From: Lachnospiraceae bacterium | GTDB taxonomy: Bacteria > Bacillota > Clostridia > Lachnospirales > Lachnospiraceae | Assembly: GCA_024691145.1 (NCBI GenBank) | Contig: JAILNW010000182.1 | Location: 1 to 10,432 of the forward strand | Reading direction: 5' to 3' | DNA: 10,432 nt | Shown: positions 1-7,000 of the stretch, in pieces | How the letters are laid out: each line of letters opens with the position of its first letter | Position numbering within the stretch: the stretch's first letter is position 1 | Made by a program: the position numbers and the translations under genes | The notes under the pieces: model-generated | Told to the model about the DNA's origin: nothing | Databases searched by the model: none | The model's input: only the letters and a program-made list of their open reading frames with translations

Positions 1-92
1 AACTATTAGTAAAATGTAACTATAGACATATAGATGTGAATAGTAGGAGGGACTTCCTCATAGATTTACTTACATCTATACAATAAAAAAGA

Positions 93-130
93 AATAAGTA
101 TGTAAGCTTTTTACTGCTTATATACTTATT
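93..130. repeat. AT-rich 15-bp inverted repeat at the broken 5' end of the ATPase gene
   Basis: Arms 93-107 (AATAAGTATGTAAGC) and 116-130 (GCTTATATACTTATT) pair over all 15 positions, with one G-U wobble and an 8-base loop. It is not GC-rich and is followed by no U-tract of its own, so it does not look like an ordinary intrinsic terminator. Recognisable ATPase coding sequence resumes within a few bases of the right arm, so the palindrome sits at or next to the rearrangement point that removed the gene's start. It could be an IS/recombination footprint or a site for a DNA-binding protein; the sequence does not decide. Confidence 0.6.
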
Positions 131-132
131 AT

Positions 133-231
133 ACGAGGGGGATAAATGTTGTAATTGGAGATAATTCGATAGGAAAATCTTTATTATTACATGAATTAAC
201 ATCGGAACGAGCAATTTCGACTATTTCAAAA
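133..231 (+). pseudogene. In-frame Walker A segment of the ATPase, upstream of any start codon
   Basis: This stretch is in the same frame as the ATPase gene that follows and has no stop. It encodes a textbook N-terminal P-loop context: R-G-I-N-V-V, then GDNSIGKS at 157-180, then a leucine-rich helix. In SMC/ABC-like ATPases the segment before Walker A is a short beta-strand module, here missing: the frame closes at the TAA at 103-105, and no ATG, GTG or TTG occurs between 106 and 231. An SD-like GAGGGGG at 135-141 is followed by ATG-TTG-TAA at 146-154, a two-codon ORF in another frame. The native N-terminus therefore seems to have been lost or shifted out of frame. Confidence 0.6.
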
Positions 232-1614
232 TTGAAGAAGGGGTACAAAAAGTATCTTAATGAAAATGGAATTGAGATTGAAACAAAAATAGAGGAAAAG
301 GATTTATTTAAGTTTAATTATCAAGGACAAATTCGAGAAATATTCGAAGATGAAAATTTGAAAGCTGATAAGTATTTAGCAGAGTTTTTTCCAAATGAAA
401 TTGATGCCCAAGGTTATCGGAAAATAGTTGAGCAAGAATTAGAAAATCTATATAAGCTTATAGAATACAAATTTGATTATGATGATAAGATTAATCAATT
501 GTTGCCGATTGAACTACTCGACGAGGAAGAGATTGAAAATGAGTTGGTTTTAGGAATTGAACTCGAAAACGAAGATATTACTGAACTTCAAAAACTTGTG
601 GAAAAGATTAAGGGAATTATTACAGATATTAGTAAAGGACTACTCCAAAACTCAGAATTAGACAAAAAAGATAGGAAGCATTTGGAGAGTGAACTGGAAT
701 TTCTAGAAATATTGTTTAAAAAATATAATGAAAGGTATGAAAAAGCAAAACTTGAAAGAACAAAGAGAAATGCGTTTAATACTGCGTTAAAAGCATTTAA
801 ACGACGCTATAGTGAACGACAAACGGATCAACAGAATAAACACAATGCATTTTCTGAAGAGAAAAAAATACTTGCAGAGAATATTGCCAACCTGATTAAG
901 GCACGTAATTCGCTTCAACCGTACAAATGTCAAATAGACGAAACAATTGTTGAGCCAGAAGTGAATCCAGTAGACTCATTCTTATTTGTTTCAAAAATCG
1001 GTGTGGAGAAGATAAACAAAGTATATTTTGAAGAACTAGTAAGGGGAATTTTAAAAAAAGGGAAAAAACTAGAGGCCGAAAAAATTACGAAAGAAGATCT
1101 AAAAAATATGATTTCTCGTTACCCTTCAGAAATAGAGGATCCACTCGAAGCATTTAAGATGAAGATTGAAACAAGACTAGATGACGATTTCAAGCCTGTA
1201 AAGGCAATAACAGAAAATGGAAAAGATGTTTATTCAGACTTGTCTGCAGGATTTAATTCCCGTATTTATTTTAAACTGTTAAGTGGAGAAGAGAAGAATA
1301 AGGGAATATATATTATTGATCAGCCAGAGGATCACATATCACAAAAAGCAATAAAAGAAGATGTGCTCGAGCAATTTAGAAATATGGCCAAAAGACGTCA
1401 AATAATTATGGTAACTCATAACCCCCAGTTTATTGTCAATTTGGATGTAGATAATGTGATTTTCCTTAGTAAAGAAGAGGAAATAGTAATTCGATCTGGA
1501 GCACTGGAATATGAAGATGAAAAATACAGTATTCTTAAGATAGTGGCTGATAATATTGATGGTGGTATAAATACAATACAGCAAAGGGTAAAACGATATG
1601 AAAAAAACATATAA
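232..1614 (+). CDS. SMC/ABC-type (AAA-like) ATPase, 5'-disrupted
   Basis: The 460-residue frame from TTG 232 is the body of an SMC/ABC-like ATPase. The middle (about residues 110-230) is charged, helical and probably coiled coil. It is followed by a signature-like DLSAGFNSR (S338), a Walker B GIYIIDQPED (D363, E366) and an H-loop MVTHNP (H396). This C-terminal order is typical of stand-alone defence-type ATPases whose Walker B reads DQPED, as also seen in PHP-ATPase (TrlF-like) proteins; the family assignment is inference. The Walker A (GDNSIGKS) is in frame but upstream of the TTG, so translation from 232 alone would give a non-ATP-binding product. No TOPRIM or nuclease domain is visible. 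The stop overlaps the next gene by 17 bases, pointing to one transcript. It is best read as a probably inactivated gene unless a non-canonical upstream start is used. Confidence 0.75.
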   Translation: MKKGYKKYLNENGIEIETKIEEKDLFKFNYQGQIREIFEDENLKADKYLAEFFPNEIDAQGYRKIVEQELENLYKLIEYKFDYDDKINQLLPIELLDEEEIENELVLGIELENEDITELQKLVEKIKGIITDISKGLLQNSELDKKDRKHLESELEFLEILFKKYNERYEKAKLERTKRNAFNTALKAFKRRYSERQTDQQNKHNAFSEEKKILAENIANLIKARNSLQPYKCQIDETIVEPEVNPVDSFLFVSKIGVEKINKVYFEELVRGILKKGKKLEAEKITKEDLKNMISRYPSEIEDPLEAFKMKIETRLDDDFKPVKAITENGKDVYSDLSAGFNSRIYFKLLSGEEKNKGIYIIDQPEDHISQKAIKEDVLEQFRNMAKRRQIIMVTHNPQFIVNLDVDNVIFLSKEEEIVIRSGALEYEDEKYSILKIVADNIDGGINTIQQRVKRYEKNI

Positions 1615-1897
1615 TTTATTTTATGAAAAAGGGAAATACTATCTTGAGTATTCCATGCCTGAGAACAATGAAGGAAGACTTATTATTGATGAGAAAAAGA
1701 TGGAGTTGGATTCAGTGAAACTATATAAAATGTTTTTTGAAAAAGCAACGGAAAGCATAGAAATAATAATATCAAATAAAATTGATGAAGGTAATAGTGA
1801 GCAAATACGCAAGAAGGGTATGAGAGTTTGTGAAACAATTCAATCGCTATGTGATGAAATATGCAAAGAGATAAACAAAAAGTGTTTTAAAGAATAA
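1598..1897 (+). CDS. Small protein of unknown function, translationally coupled to the ATPase
   Basis: I do not recognise this 99-residue protein. It starts at ATG 1598, inside the last 17 bases of the ATPase gene and in a different frame, with a purine-rich AAAGGG about eight bases upstream. It is acidic to mixed-charge with a short beta-rich N-terminal half (YNLFYEKGKYYLEYS) and a helical C-terminal half containing three cysteines. There is no signal peptide or membrane segment. The overlap indicates co-expression and suggests it is a partner or accessory subunit of the ATPase. It is intact even though the ATPase N-terminus is not. Confidence 0.6.
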   Translation: MKKTYNLFYEKGKYYLEYSMPENNEGRLIIDEKKMELDSVKLYKMFFEKATESIEIIISNKIDEGNSEQIRKKGMRVCETIQSLCDEICKEINKKCFKE

Positions 1898-1903
1898 TTA
1901 TAA

Positions 1904-2128
1904 GCTTTTATTAAGAACGCAAATGAGCGAAGGTTTAAAGCAAGTGATTTTAGTAAATTATAGAAGGTGATATATTTTATTGAAGAAAAGGGATAAATAA
2001 CGCCGAAGGAGGCAGAAGTAGTTAGCGGAAAATCTGCAGCAACCGTAAGAAGGTATTTAAAAATGCTGGTTGGAAAAAGTTGTGTAGAAGCAGAGAGAAA
2101 TACAAATAATTCTGTTTATAAAGATTAG
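1904..2128 (+). pseudogene. C-terminal winged-helix remnant with two in-frame stops
   Basis: One continuous frame encodes a DNA-binding winged helix at the end of a protein: KVIYFIEEKG, then ITPKEAEVVSGKSAATVRR, YLKMLVG, and a wing ending NNSVYKD before a TAG at 2126-2128. The pattern (iT-keAa-...-S-aTvrRyL-kLv) is the helix-turn-helix found at the C-terminus of AlbA/Schlafen-type ATP-binding proteins and some Fic proteins. Two nonsense codons interrupt it, TAG at 1961 and TAA at 1994; no frameshift is needed to read through both. The upstream part of the parent gene is absent, so this is a leftover between two defence-like modules. The parent family cannot be fixed from 75 codons. Confidence 0.6.
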
Positions 2129-2178
2129 CAAGTACATGACTGAAAATTATTAGAAATTGCGAATAGAAGGAGGTTTGT

Positions 2179-3993
2179 ATGTTTGATGGAGAAAAATTCT
2201 TAAGAGAACTTCCTGTTTTACATGGAAAAATAGAAATGCCAGATTATAATGGCGTTTGTACCGGTGTATACCTAATATGCGAAAAGGGTATGGGTTTTAT
2301 AAGCATTTTTTGTACTAATGAAAGAAAAGAAAATGCAATATTTGGATATGATGTGCTCAGAAATAAAGTAACTTTTTTGTCATTACATCAAATAGAATTA
2401 CTAAAATGTAAGATTGGAAAGGAACAAGATTCAGAATTACATTTTAACAAAGGTGTGGCTTTTGATGACATTCATGATGTAGTAGAGCGAAATAAAGATA
2501 ATCTTAAAGATAAAGGCATTATTGCTATAAAGGGAACAAAAATATTTTATGATGTTTATGCTGATATGGTAAGCATGTCTATAAAGATGATTATTAATGA
2601 AAATGAATATGTTATAGATGAAATAGTGGGGGCGTTATTTGAAGATTTTTCATGCAAATTCACGATTCATGAGATGCAATTAGATGAGAAAATCCAAAAA
2701 GTAAGTCTTCAAACTGATATGGAATTAATAATAAATATAGCTGGCATTGAGTATAGAGAAAAAGGCATAATATTCAAGATTGATAAAAGCAATAAGCAGT
2801 ATACATTAAAATTGATGTCTTATCCGATGTATATGTTAGGACATATGGTTATAAATAATCTTGTGTTTCAAAACATACGAAATCCTTTTGTGATTATAAA
2901 ATATATGCTTGAGTCGGTTGATATAGATATTAATGGTGTTGCGGTGCCAAATGAAATAAAGGCAGAGAGAACCTTTTTGGTTGCTATGGCAATAAATAAT
3001 TTAAAATTACTAAATGGATCCTGCTCTGTCGGAGATGTACGAATAGGAGAAGAGATAAAAGTCAGTTCGGAGTTTGAAGAACTTCTTGAAAAAGGAGGTG
3101 CAGATGAGCGAGTTATAATATGGACAGATCAAAGGGCCACGAATCATTATGAAGCATATTCGTTAGCTAAAGAAAAGTTGATGAGAGTTGTGGATTTAGT
3201 TGCGTTTTTTGCTAAAAATGATTGTCTTGCAGAGTATTTTGGTATAGGGGACATGTGCGAACATTGGGATGCGAGTAAGCTCTTTCCTGAAATTAGCTTG
3301 ATGAATATTGCTTATATAGAAGATTGTATGGATAGACAAGCTATTTGTGTATCAGGTGACGAGCGAATTGAACCTCATGTTAGAGAATTAGATGATGTGG
3401 ACATAAATAATATAGAGTCTGATTGGATTGAGAAATGTTACATAAAGTGTACTCAGGAAAAAAATAAAAAAATCGAAAGTCTTTTTAATGCAATAAGATG
3501 GATAAACAAGGTTGGAAACTCGACAAATAAAGGTGATAATATTATATATTGCGTAATGGCATTAGAATTCTGTTTATATAAGGAAAAGGGCAATACGATT
3601 GTTGAGGATAAATTGAATGAGTATGGGATAAAAGAGCAATCATTGATGAAAACATTTACTCAAAACATAAGTGTAAAAATAAAAACGGAAGGTTTAGAAA
3701 ATGCTGATGCCCAGATTTGGGAGAAGCTTGAAAGCGACATGAATAGCTATTTGGCTTCAAAATTAAAAGAAGCAAGTTTTAACAGTAAATTGCAAAGAAT
3801 GGTGAAGCGATTGGATGTTCCAATTACAGAAGATGAAATGAAATTGATAGCTTTCTTTAGAAAAAAAAGAAATTCTATGATACATGGAAAAGGAATGGAT
3901 GAAATAAAAGAAACAAGTATTAAAAAAATGATAGGGATTGTTTCAAGAATTATCACCTATAAATTACAAGAGTTGTTGAGGGGAGATGATTAA
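2179..3993 (+). CDS. HEPN-domain protein, ApeA-like architecture (putative ribonuclease)
   Basis: This is a 604-residue protein starting at ATG 2179, with an AGGAGG ribosome binding site a few bases upstream. The N-terminal part (about 1-330) is beta-rich and starts with a small domain reading LPVLHGKIEMPDYNG. The C-terminal 150 residues are helical and end in FFRKKRNSMIHGK, which contains the R-x4-H signature of HEPN ribonucleases (R564, H569); an ALEFCLYKEK helix precedes it, as in Apea-like HEPN domains. Many HEPN proteins with a long N-terminal sensor region are abortive-infection RNases; that role is inference here. The stop codon abuts the next gene's ATG with no spacer, so the two are surely coupled. 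I saw no confident promoter in the 50 bases upstream. The length fits the ApeA type, but the N-terminal domain match is only suggestive. Confidence 0.6.
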   Translation: MFDGEKFLRELPVLHGKIEMPDYNGVCTGVYLICEKGMGFISIFCTNERKENAIFGYDVLRNKVTFLSLHQIELLKCKIGKEQDSELHFNKGVAFDDIHDVVERNKDNLKDKGIIAIKGTKIFYDVYADMVSMSIKMIINENEYVIDEIVGALFEDFSCKFTIHEMQLDEKIQKVSLQTDMELIINIAGIEYREKGIIFKIDKSNKQYTLKLMSYPMYMLGHMVINNLVFQNIRNPFVIIKYMLESVDIDINGVAVPNEIKAERTFLVAMAINNLKLLNGSCSVGDVRIGEEIKVSSEFEELLEKGGADERVIIWTDQRATNHYEAYSLAKEKLMRVVDLVAFFAKNDCLAEYFGIGDMCEHWDASKLFPEISLMNIAYIEDCMDRQAICVSGDERIEPHVRELDDVDINNIESDWIEKCYIKCTQEKNKKIESLFNAIRWINKVGNSTNKGDNIIYCVMALEFCLYKEKGNTIVEDKLNEYGIKEQSLMKTFTQNISVKIKTEGLENADAQIWEKLESDMNSYLASKLKEASFNSKLQRMVKRLDVPITEDEMKLIAFFRKKRNSMIHGKGMDEIKETSIKKMIGIVSRIITYKLQELLRGDD

Positions 3994-4956
3994 ATGAATA
4001 TTATTGAGTATTCCATTAGATTAGGTAAAGCATTAAATAAAACAGAATTGGGTAAGGAGATAAAAAATATATATGTTTCTCTTAGAGATGAGCACAACAA
4101 GCATGGAGAAAAAGTGGTTAGTCACTATCAAATTTATAATCAGTGTGTAGAGCATGAGTGCTCCAGTAATCACTTTTATGGTTGGTCAATTACTTATGAA
4201 AAAATGAAGCAGTATGTAAAAAATGATTTGGATAATGGAGATAAGCTTATTTTGGATACTGCGAAGTATGTACTTGAAAATGATGAGTTTAAAAAGATGT
4301 CGGATATTAGTGAAAAGATGGGGAAAATAGCTGTTAAACTAAGTAATGCTATTATTTGCTCAAAATATGATGACGATGATGTTAAAGATTTAATAAAAAT
4401 CATGAAAGTAAAGAATGCAGTTGTGGATTTACAAATGGCAGTTGAGAGATCTGGGCTAAAAGTTTTCTTGCTAAAAAATGCACAATTCTTATCAATGAAT
4501 GATGAATATGAGTTGGAACTAAGAAAGAGTAATTATGTTCCTTATATAGGTGAGCACAAACCTGAGCTGTGTAATAATGGGATGAATGATATTTTTATTG
4601 ATTTGGTAGATAGAATGATGTTTGTACAGTATATGATGTTGATGGGGATTTTTGAAGGATTTTGGGATATTTTAATTGAACTGTCAAAGGAAGATGGTGT
4701 GGAGGGAAATTTGAGTCAACCGAATGGGATACGACGAGGTTCATTTATACATAAAAATATAGGCAAAGAGATTGTAAATAAGGAAGCTTGGATGTATAAA
4801 CTATATGATGAAAAAGATAGCTTTTATTTCTTGGCTAATAAGCGTACTATACATATAGAAAAGAATGAAGGAAAAAGTGAAGTATATGGTCTCGCATATC
4901 CCAAAGAAGATATAGGGCTTTTTGAAAAGGAAATTGTTACTGAACTAAATGATTAA
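3994..4956 (+). CDS. Unknown helical protein with an R-x4-H (HEPN-like) motif
   Basis: I do not recognise this 320-residue protein. Its ATG follows directly after the upstream stop, with GGGGAG inside the previous gene's last codons as the ribosome binding site, so it is translated by coupling. It is predominantly helical and soluble. Residues 207-232 include a hydrophobic helix (RMMFVQYMMLMGIFEGFWD), amphipathic rather than an obvious membrane span. Further on it contains RRGSFIHKN, in which R248 and H253 form an R-x4-H pattern of the kind used as the HEPN active site. If real, the operon would encode two HEPN folds, perhaps as a heteromer, or this protein could be the sensor or antidote of the 604-residue partner. 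A chance motif is also possible. Confidence 0.5.
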   Translation: MNIIEYSIRLGKALNKTELGKEIKNIYVSLRDEHNKHGEKVVSHYQIYNQCVEHECSSNHFYGWSITYEKMKQYVKNDLDNGDKLILDTAKYVLENDEFKKMSDISEKMGKIAVKLSNAIICSKYDDDDVKDLIKIMKVKNAVVDLQMAVERSGLKVFLLKNAQFLSMNDEYELELRKSNYVPYIGEHKPELCNNGMNDIFIDLVDRMMFVQYMMLMGIFEGFWDILIELSKEDGVEGNLSQPNGIRRGSFIHKNIGKEIVNKEAWMYKLYDEKDSFYFLANKRTIHIEKNEGKSEVYGLAYPKEDIGLFEKEIVTELND

Positions 4957-5122
4957 GAATTTTATACTTCGTGAGAAAAAAGTATAGGTTAAGTGAATAA
5001 TCCGGTGTCCATGTCATTGCTGTCCGGCGATTAGGAAACCGATTGGCAATTATATAGAATACAAGAAATCTCACCAATATAAAGCCGGCTAACGCCCCGC
5101 AAAGCGGCTATGGGCTTGACAT

Positions 5123-5158
5123 TGGCTCAATTTCTTAATGATGGTCATTAAGCCAATC
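5123..5158. repeat. Bulged hairpin in the debris region
   Basis: The core is CTTAATGA-TGG-TCATTAAG, eight perfect pairs with a three-base loop. Outside it, ATTGG on the left pairs with CCAAT on the right, across an eight-base unpaired bulge on the left arm only. A hairpin with a one-sided bulge resembles the subterminal structures recognised as single strands by HUH transposases or by some recombinases. It sits inside high-GC debris and has no U-tract, so it is not a typical terminator. Any mobile-element role is inference. Confidence 0.4.
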
Positions 5159-5383
5159 AAAGGTGGTTTCCGCATCCGGAATACCGGTTTCAATTACTCC
5201 GGAAGCATGGTTTCCTGACGCAAGAATAATCAGTTAAGTAGTTGAGTGGAGTAGCTAACGAAAAAACTTGCAAATTCGAAACTCTGATTGAATATTCTTG
5301 TGCGATTTCATCGTATGGGGAATCGGGTTGTCAGAATTATTAATATATGTAATGCGTATGGTTTACCGGAGCCTCTATTTGAG

Positions 5384-5434
5384 TAGGCAATGGTCTGTAA
5401 AATATAGGCAATGAACCAGAAAAAGTAGGCAACG
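5384..5434. repeat. Three 9-bp direct repeats at exact 21-bp spacing upstream of the DUF4238 gene
   Basis: TAGGCAATG occurs at 5384 and 5405, and TAGGCAACG at 5426; each unit begins exactly 21 bases after the previous one, and each ends in an A-rich run. Twenty-one bases is two helical turns, so the copies face the same side of the DNA, as expected for cooperative binding of a regulator to direct repeats; LytTR-type response regulators use 9-bp repeats with 12-bp spacers, although this core does not match their consensus. The last copy lies 64 bases before the ATG at 5498. The frame across the repeats is broken by TAG, so they are not plus-strand coding. The binding protein is unknown. Confidence 0.6.
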
Positions 5435-5497
5435 ATTTTGAAATAGATACCTGAATAAATCGGAACGAAGTACTGTATAGTATAGAGGAGACGAGAA

Positions 5498-6448
5498 ATG
5501 TTGAATGATTCAGAGTATACAAAATGGGAACATTTTGTTCCAAGAGTGTATTTAAAAGGCTTTTCTGAAATAAAAAAGAAAAAATCCAAAGAAAAATCGT
5601 TGCTATGGGCATACAATGTAAGGGCAATGCAACAAATAAATTGCCAAGTTGATATTGAAGATTTTTGTGCGGAAGATAATCTATATGAATTAAGAGACGA
5701 AGAAGGTAAATTTATTGCACGAAATATCATAGAAAAAGTATTTAGCAGAATTGAAGCACAAGTCGGGGCAGTTATCGAGAAAATAAAAACAAAATCACAA
5801 AATGAAAAATGCATGGTGTGCCCGTGTATTTTGTCTGAAGAGGATAAAAGTATATTGATTATACTAATGACAATGATATTGTTTCGGGATCCTAAAACGA
5901 TAAATCTTGGAATGAAGTTTTTGAAGCAAGAAAATCCAGACATGGACGAGAGAGCATCAAGAAATTTTACTCTTTTGAATTTGCTTCCTCTGGGCATTAT
6001 TCCTGAATGGGATGAGAATACAATTATTAGAGAGGCGGTCACAAAATATTCTGGAATGGAAGTTCAAATTGGAATAGCATCTGATGATGTGATAATTACA
6101 TCGGATAGACCGGTTATAGAGTGGCCGCCGAAAGATACAGAATTATTTAATCGTCCTCGGGCAGTGGCTTTCCCACTGACATCCAAACTTGTCTTGTATT
6201 TATTTCCGATTGAGACGGATCAACAGATTGGAAGAAGCTTCTTTTTTGAACTAAGTGACGAACAGATCAAGGATATTCAGACCAATGTTGCAGTTTGTGC
6301 AAGGAAGTGGATCTTTTCGAGAAACGCCTTGACGGAAGAACAGATGGAACGGATTAAGGAAGGGAGAAGTAGGTGGGAGAATAGCTCCCTCAACATTTTA
6401 GATATGGGCAGACCGAAGGTAGAAAAAGGAAACGAGGAGATAGAATGA
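5498..6448 (+). CDS. DUF4238-family protein
   Basis: The 316-residue product starts at ATG 5498 with a GAGGAG ribosome binding site seven bases upstream. The family signature opens it: a histidine-proline segment WEHFVPRVYLKGFS (residues 10-23), with H12 and P15. The second hallmark is IITSDRPVIEWP around residues 199-210, followed by FPLTSKLVLYLFP (225-237), the hydrophobic strand pair typical of DUF4238. The middle is helical. The biochemical function of DUF4238 is not established; these genes are common as singletons in variable regions. The gene stands alone, with the 21-bp phased repeats in front of it, and its stop is followed almost at once by IS66 debris. Codon use is AT-rich like the upstream operon. 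Confidence 0.8.
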   Translation: MLNDSEYTKWEHFVPRVYLKGFSEIKKKKSKEKSLLWAYNVRAMQQINCQVDIEDFCAEDNLYELRDEEGKFIARNIIEKVFSRIEAQVGAVIEKIKTKSQNEKCMVCPCILSEEDKSILIILMTMILFRDPKTINLGMKFLKQENPDMDERASRNFTLLNLLPLGIIPEWDENTIIREAVTKYSGMEVQIGIASDDVIITSDRPVIEWPPKDTELFNRPRAVAFPLTSKLVLYLFPIETDQQIGRSFFFELSDEQIKDIQTNVAVCARKWIFSRNALTEEQMERIKEGRSRWENSSLNILDMGRPKVEKGNEEIE

Positions 6449-6487
6449 AGAAATGTGGCGGTCGCAATATGGACGTTGTAATTTAAT

Positions 6488-6531
6488 AATATAACTATGT
6501 GCTGTGCATTATCAGCCAGTCTGTTTAACAT
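6488..6531 (-). pseudogene. tnpB: First codons of IS66 tnpB
   Basis: An ATG at 6531 (minus strand) overlaps the tnpA stop as ATGTTAA, the usual tnpA-tnpB coupling of IS66 elements. The first residues, MLNRLADNAQHIVI, resemble an IS66 TnpB N-terminus. The expected continuation (G-Y-T-D-x-R) is absent: the frame stays open but runs antisense into the DUF4238 gene with unrelated residues. The gene is thus cut after about 14 codons. The length is too short for certainty. Confidence 0.4.
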
Positions 6532-6863
6532 AGCTTATAAATCCTCTCAATAATTGAATTAGCAACATCAATGTCAGCTTCATTATTGATGGTAATAGTT
6601 AAAGTATTTAGCGTTATCTGGATAGGAGTAGTAACAGTATTGACTGTATTGGCTGTTGTTTCTCCATCGCTTTCATTGATAATATCCGTTACATCTACAA
6701 ACTCATTAACATCATCAGTGTTGTCTAGTTCGGATATCTTCTTTCTCCAGTAAAAATATTTATTTTTTCTTACACCTGCCTGTTCACACCAGGCTTTAAT
6801 ACTAAGACCGCTTTTTTCAGCTGCCTGTATTCCTTCTTTCCATATCTGTATGTCTTCACTCAA
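6525..6863 (-). CDS. tnpA: IS66-family accessory protein TnpA
   Basis: This 112-residue protein is the small helix-turn-helix accessory protein of IS66 elements. The N-terminal motif is diagnostic: a tryptophan at W8, SGLSIKAWC (18-26), then KYFYWRKKI (35-43). The C-terminal third (PIQITLNTLTITINN and a final helix) matches the usual TnpA tail. The start is TTG at 6863, chosen because AAGGAGG lies nine bases upstream and no better start follows. TnpA works with TnpB and the TnpC transposase; here TnpB is truncated and the nearest TnpC is on the other strand and dead, so it has no evident partner. An inverted repeat overlaps its promoter and suggests autoregulation. Confidence 0.85.
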   Translation of the reverse strand: MSEDIQIWKEGIQAAEKSGLSIKAWCEQAGVRKNKYFYWRKKISELDNTDDVNEFVDVTDIINESDGETTANTVNTVTTPIQITLNTLTITINNEADIDVANSIIERIYKLC

Positions 6864-6885
6864 ATCGAAAAACCTCCTTAATATC

Positions 6886-6915
6886 TTGTTATATGGAAGT
6901 ATAACAAATATTCAA
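6886..6915 (-). promoter_or_regulatory. Promoter and palindromic operator of tnpA
   Basis: On the minus strand a TTGAAT (6910-6915) and a TATAAC (6888-6893) are separated by 16 bases and lie upstream of the tnpA ribosome binding site. The perfect inverted repeat TTGTTATA / TATAACAA (6886-6893 and 6900-6907, six-base spacer) covers the -10 hexamer, as expected of a repressor or autoregulator site. Which protein binds is not shown; TnpA itself is a natural candidate because it has a helix-turn-helix. Confidence 0.5.
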
Positions 6916-6955
6916 GAGGTTTTAAATAACGCTATGTTTTGAATCACTTACGAAG

Positions 6956-7000
6956 AAACCGTCGAAAAATCGCTGTTTTTAGTGGATTTTTCGGCGGTTT
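6956..7000. repeat. 16-bp hairpin upstream of tnpC
   Basis: Arms AAACCGTCGAAAAATC (6956-6971) and GATTTTTCGGCGGTTT (6985-7000) pair over 16 positions with one wobble and a 13-base loop. It lies directly in front of the tnpC promoter and overlaps its presumed -35. IS elements often place such structures before the transposase to blunt read-through transcription from outside; here that is inference. The hairpin abuts the inverted IS66 terminus at 6951. Confidence 0.6.

Larger units (their letters stand above)
4957..5497 (+). other. Gene-free stretch with higher-GC debris
   Basis: This stretch has no intact gene on either strand. From about 5000 to 5220 the base composition is visibly richer in G+C than the flanking genes, and frames read in short pieces separated by stops, such as PRKAAMGLTLAQFLNDGH, then PHPEYRFQLLRKHG after a TAA. 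This is the pattern of an eroded, foreign coding sequence, but I cannot name its source. The right-hand 120 bases return to AT-rich sequence and hold three phased direct repeats and the leader of the DUF4238 gene. The first 30 bases contain a weak 7-bp inverted repeat (4963-4969 with 4980-4986) without a U-tract. Confidence 0.5.
6455..6951 (-). mobile_element. IS66-family 5' fragment (tnpA and start of tnpB), inverted
   Basis: Read on the minus strand, this piece starts with an IS66-type terminus GTAAGTGATTCAAAACATAG at 6951, then a tnpA promoter, tnpA, and the first codons of tnpB. The plus-strand end is CTTAC at 6947-6951, matching the CTTAC of the other IS66 right end at 8645. The rest of tnpB and any tnpC of this copy are missing. 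Outside the two proposed edges lie GAAGAAAT (6447-6454) and GAAGAAAC (6952-6959), 7 of 8 identical, the length of an IS66 target duplication, but the sequence at 6455 is not a convincing IS66 terminus, so the left boundary is uncertain. Confidence 0.55.

Noticed and set aside
20..214. Minus-strand frame at the left edge
   Set aside because: It lies antisense to the Walker A segment, contains the palindrome, and shows no domain or ribosome binding site.
4963..4986. Inverted repeat after the HEPN operon as a terminator
   Set aside because: Seven AT-rich pairs with a ten-base loop and no U-tract are too weak to call.
5476..5481. TATAGT as the -10 of the DUF4238 promoter
   Set aside because: It would start transcription on top of the ribosome binding site, and no -35 stands at the right distance.
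5308..6042. Long minus-strand frame with a seven-residue repeat (IAY-x4)
   Set aside because: Most of it is antisense to the well-supported DUF4238 gene; the repeat is only the 21-base direct repeats read backwards, and there is no ribosome binding site or recognisable domain.
6447..6959. GAAGAAAT / GAAGAAAC as an 8-bp target duplication of the inverted IS66 piece
   Set aside because: Only 7 of 8 match in purine-rich sequence, and the sequence just inside the left copy is not a recognisable IS66 terminus, so chance is likely.
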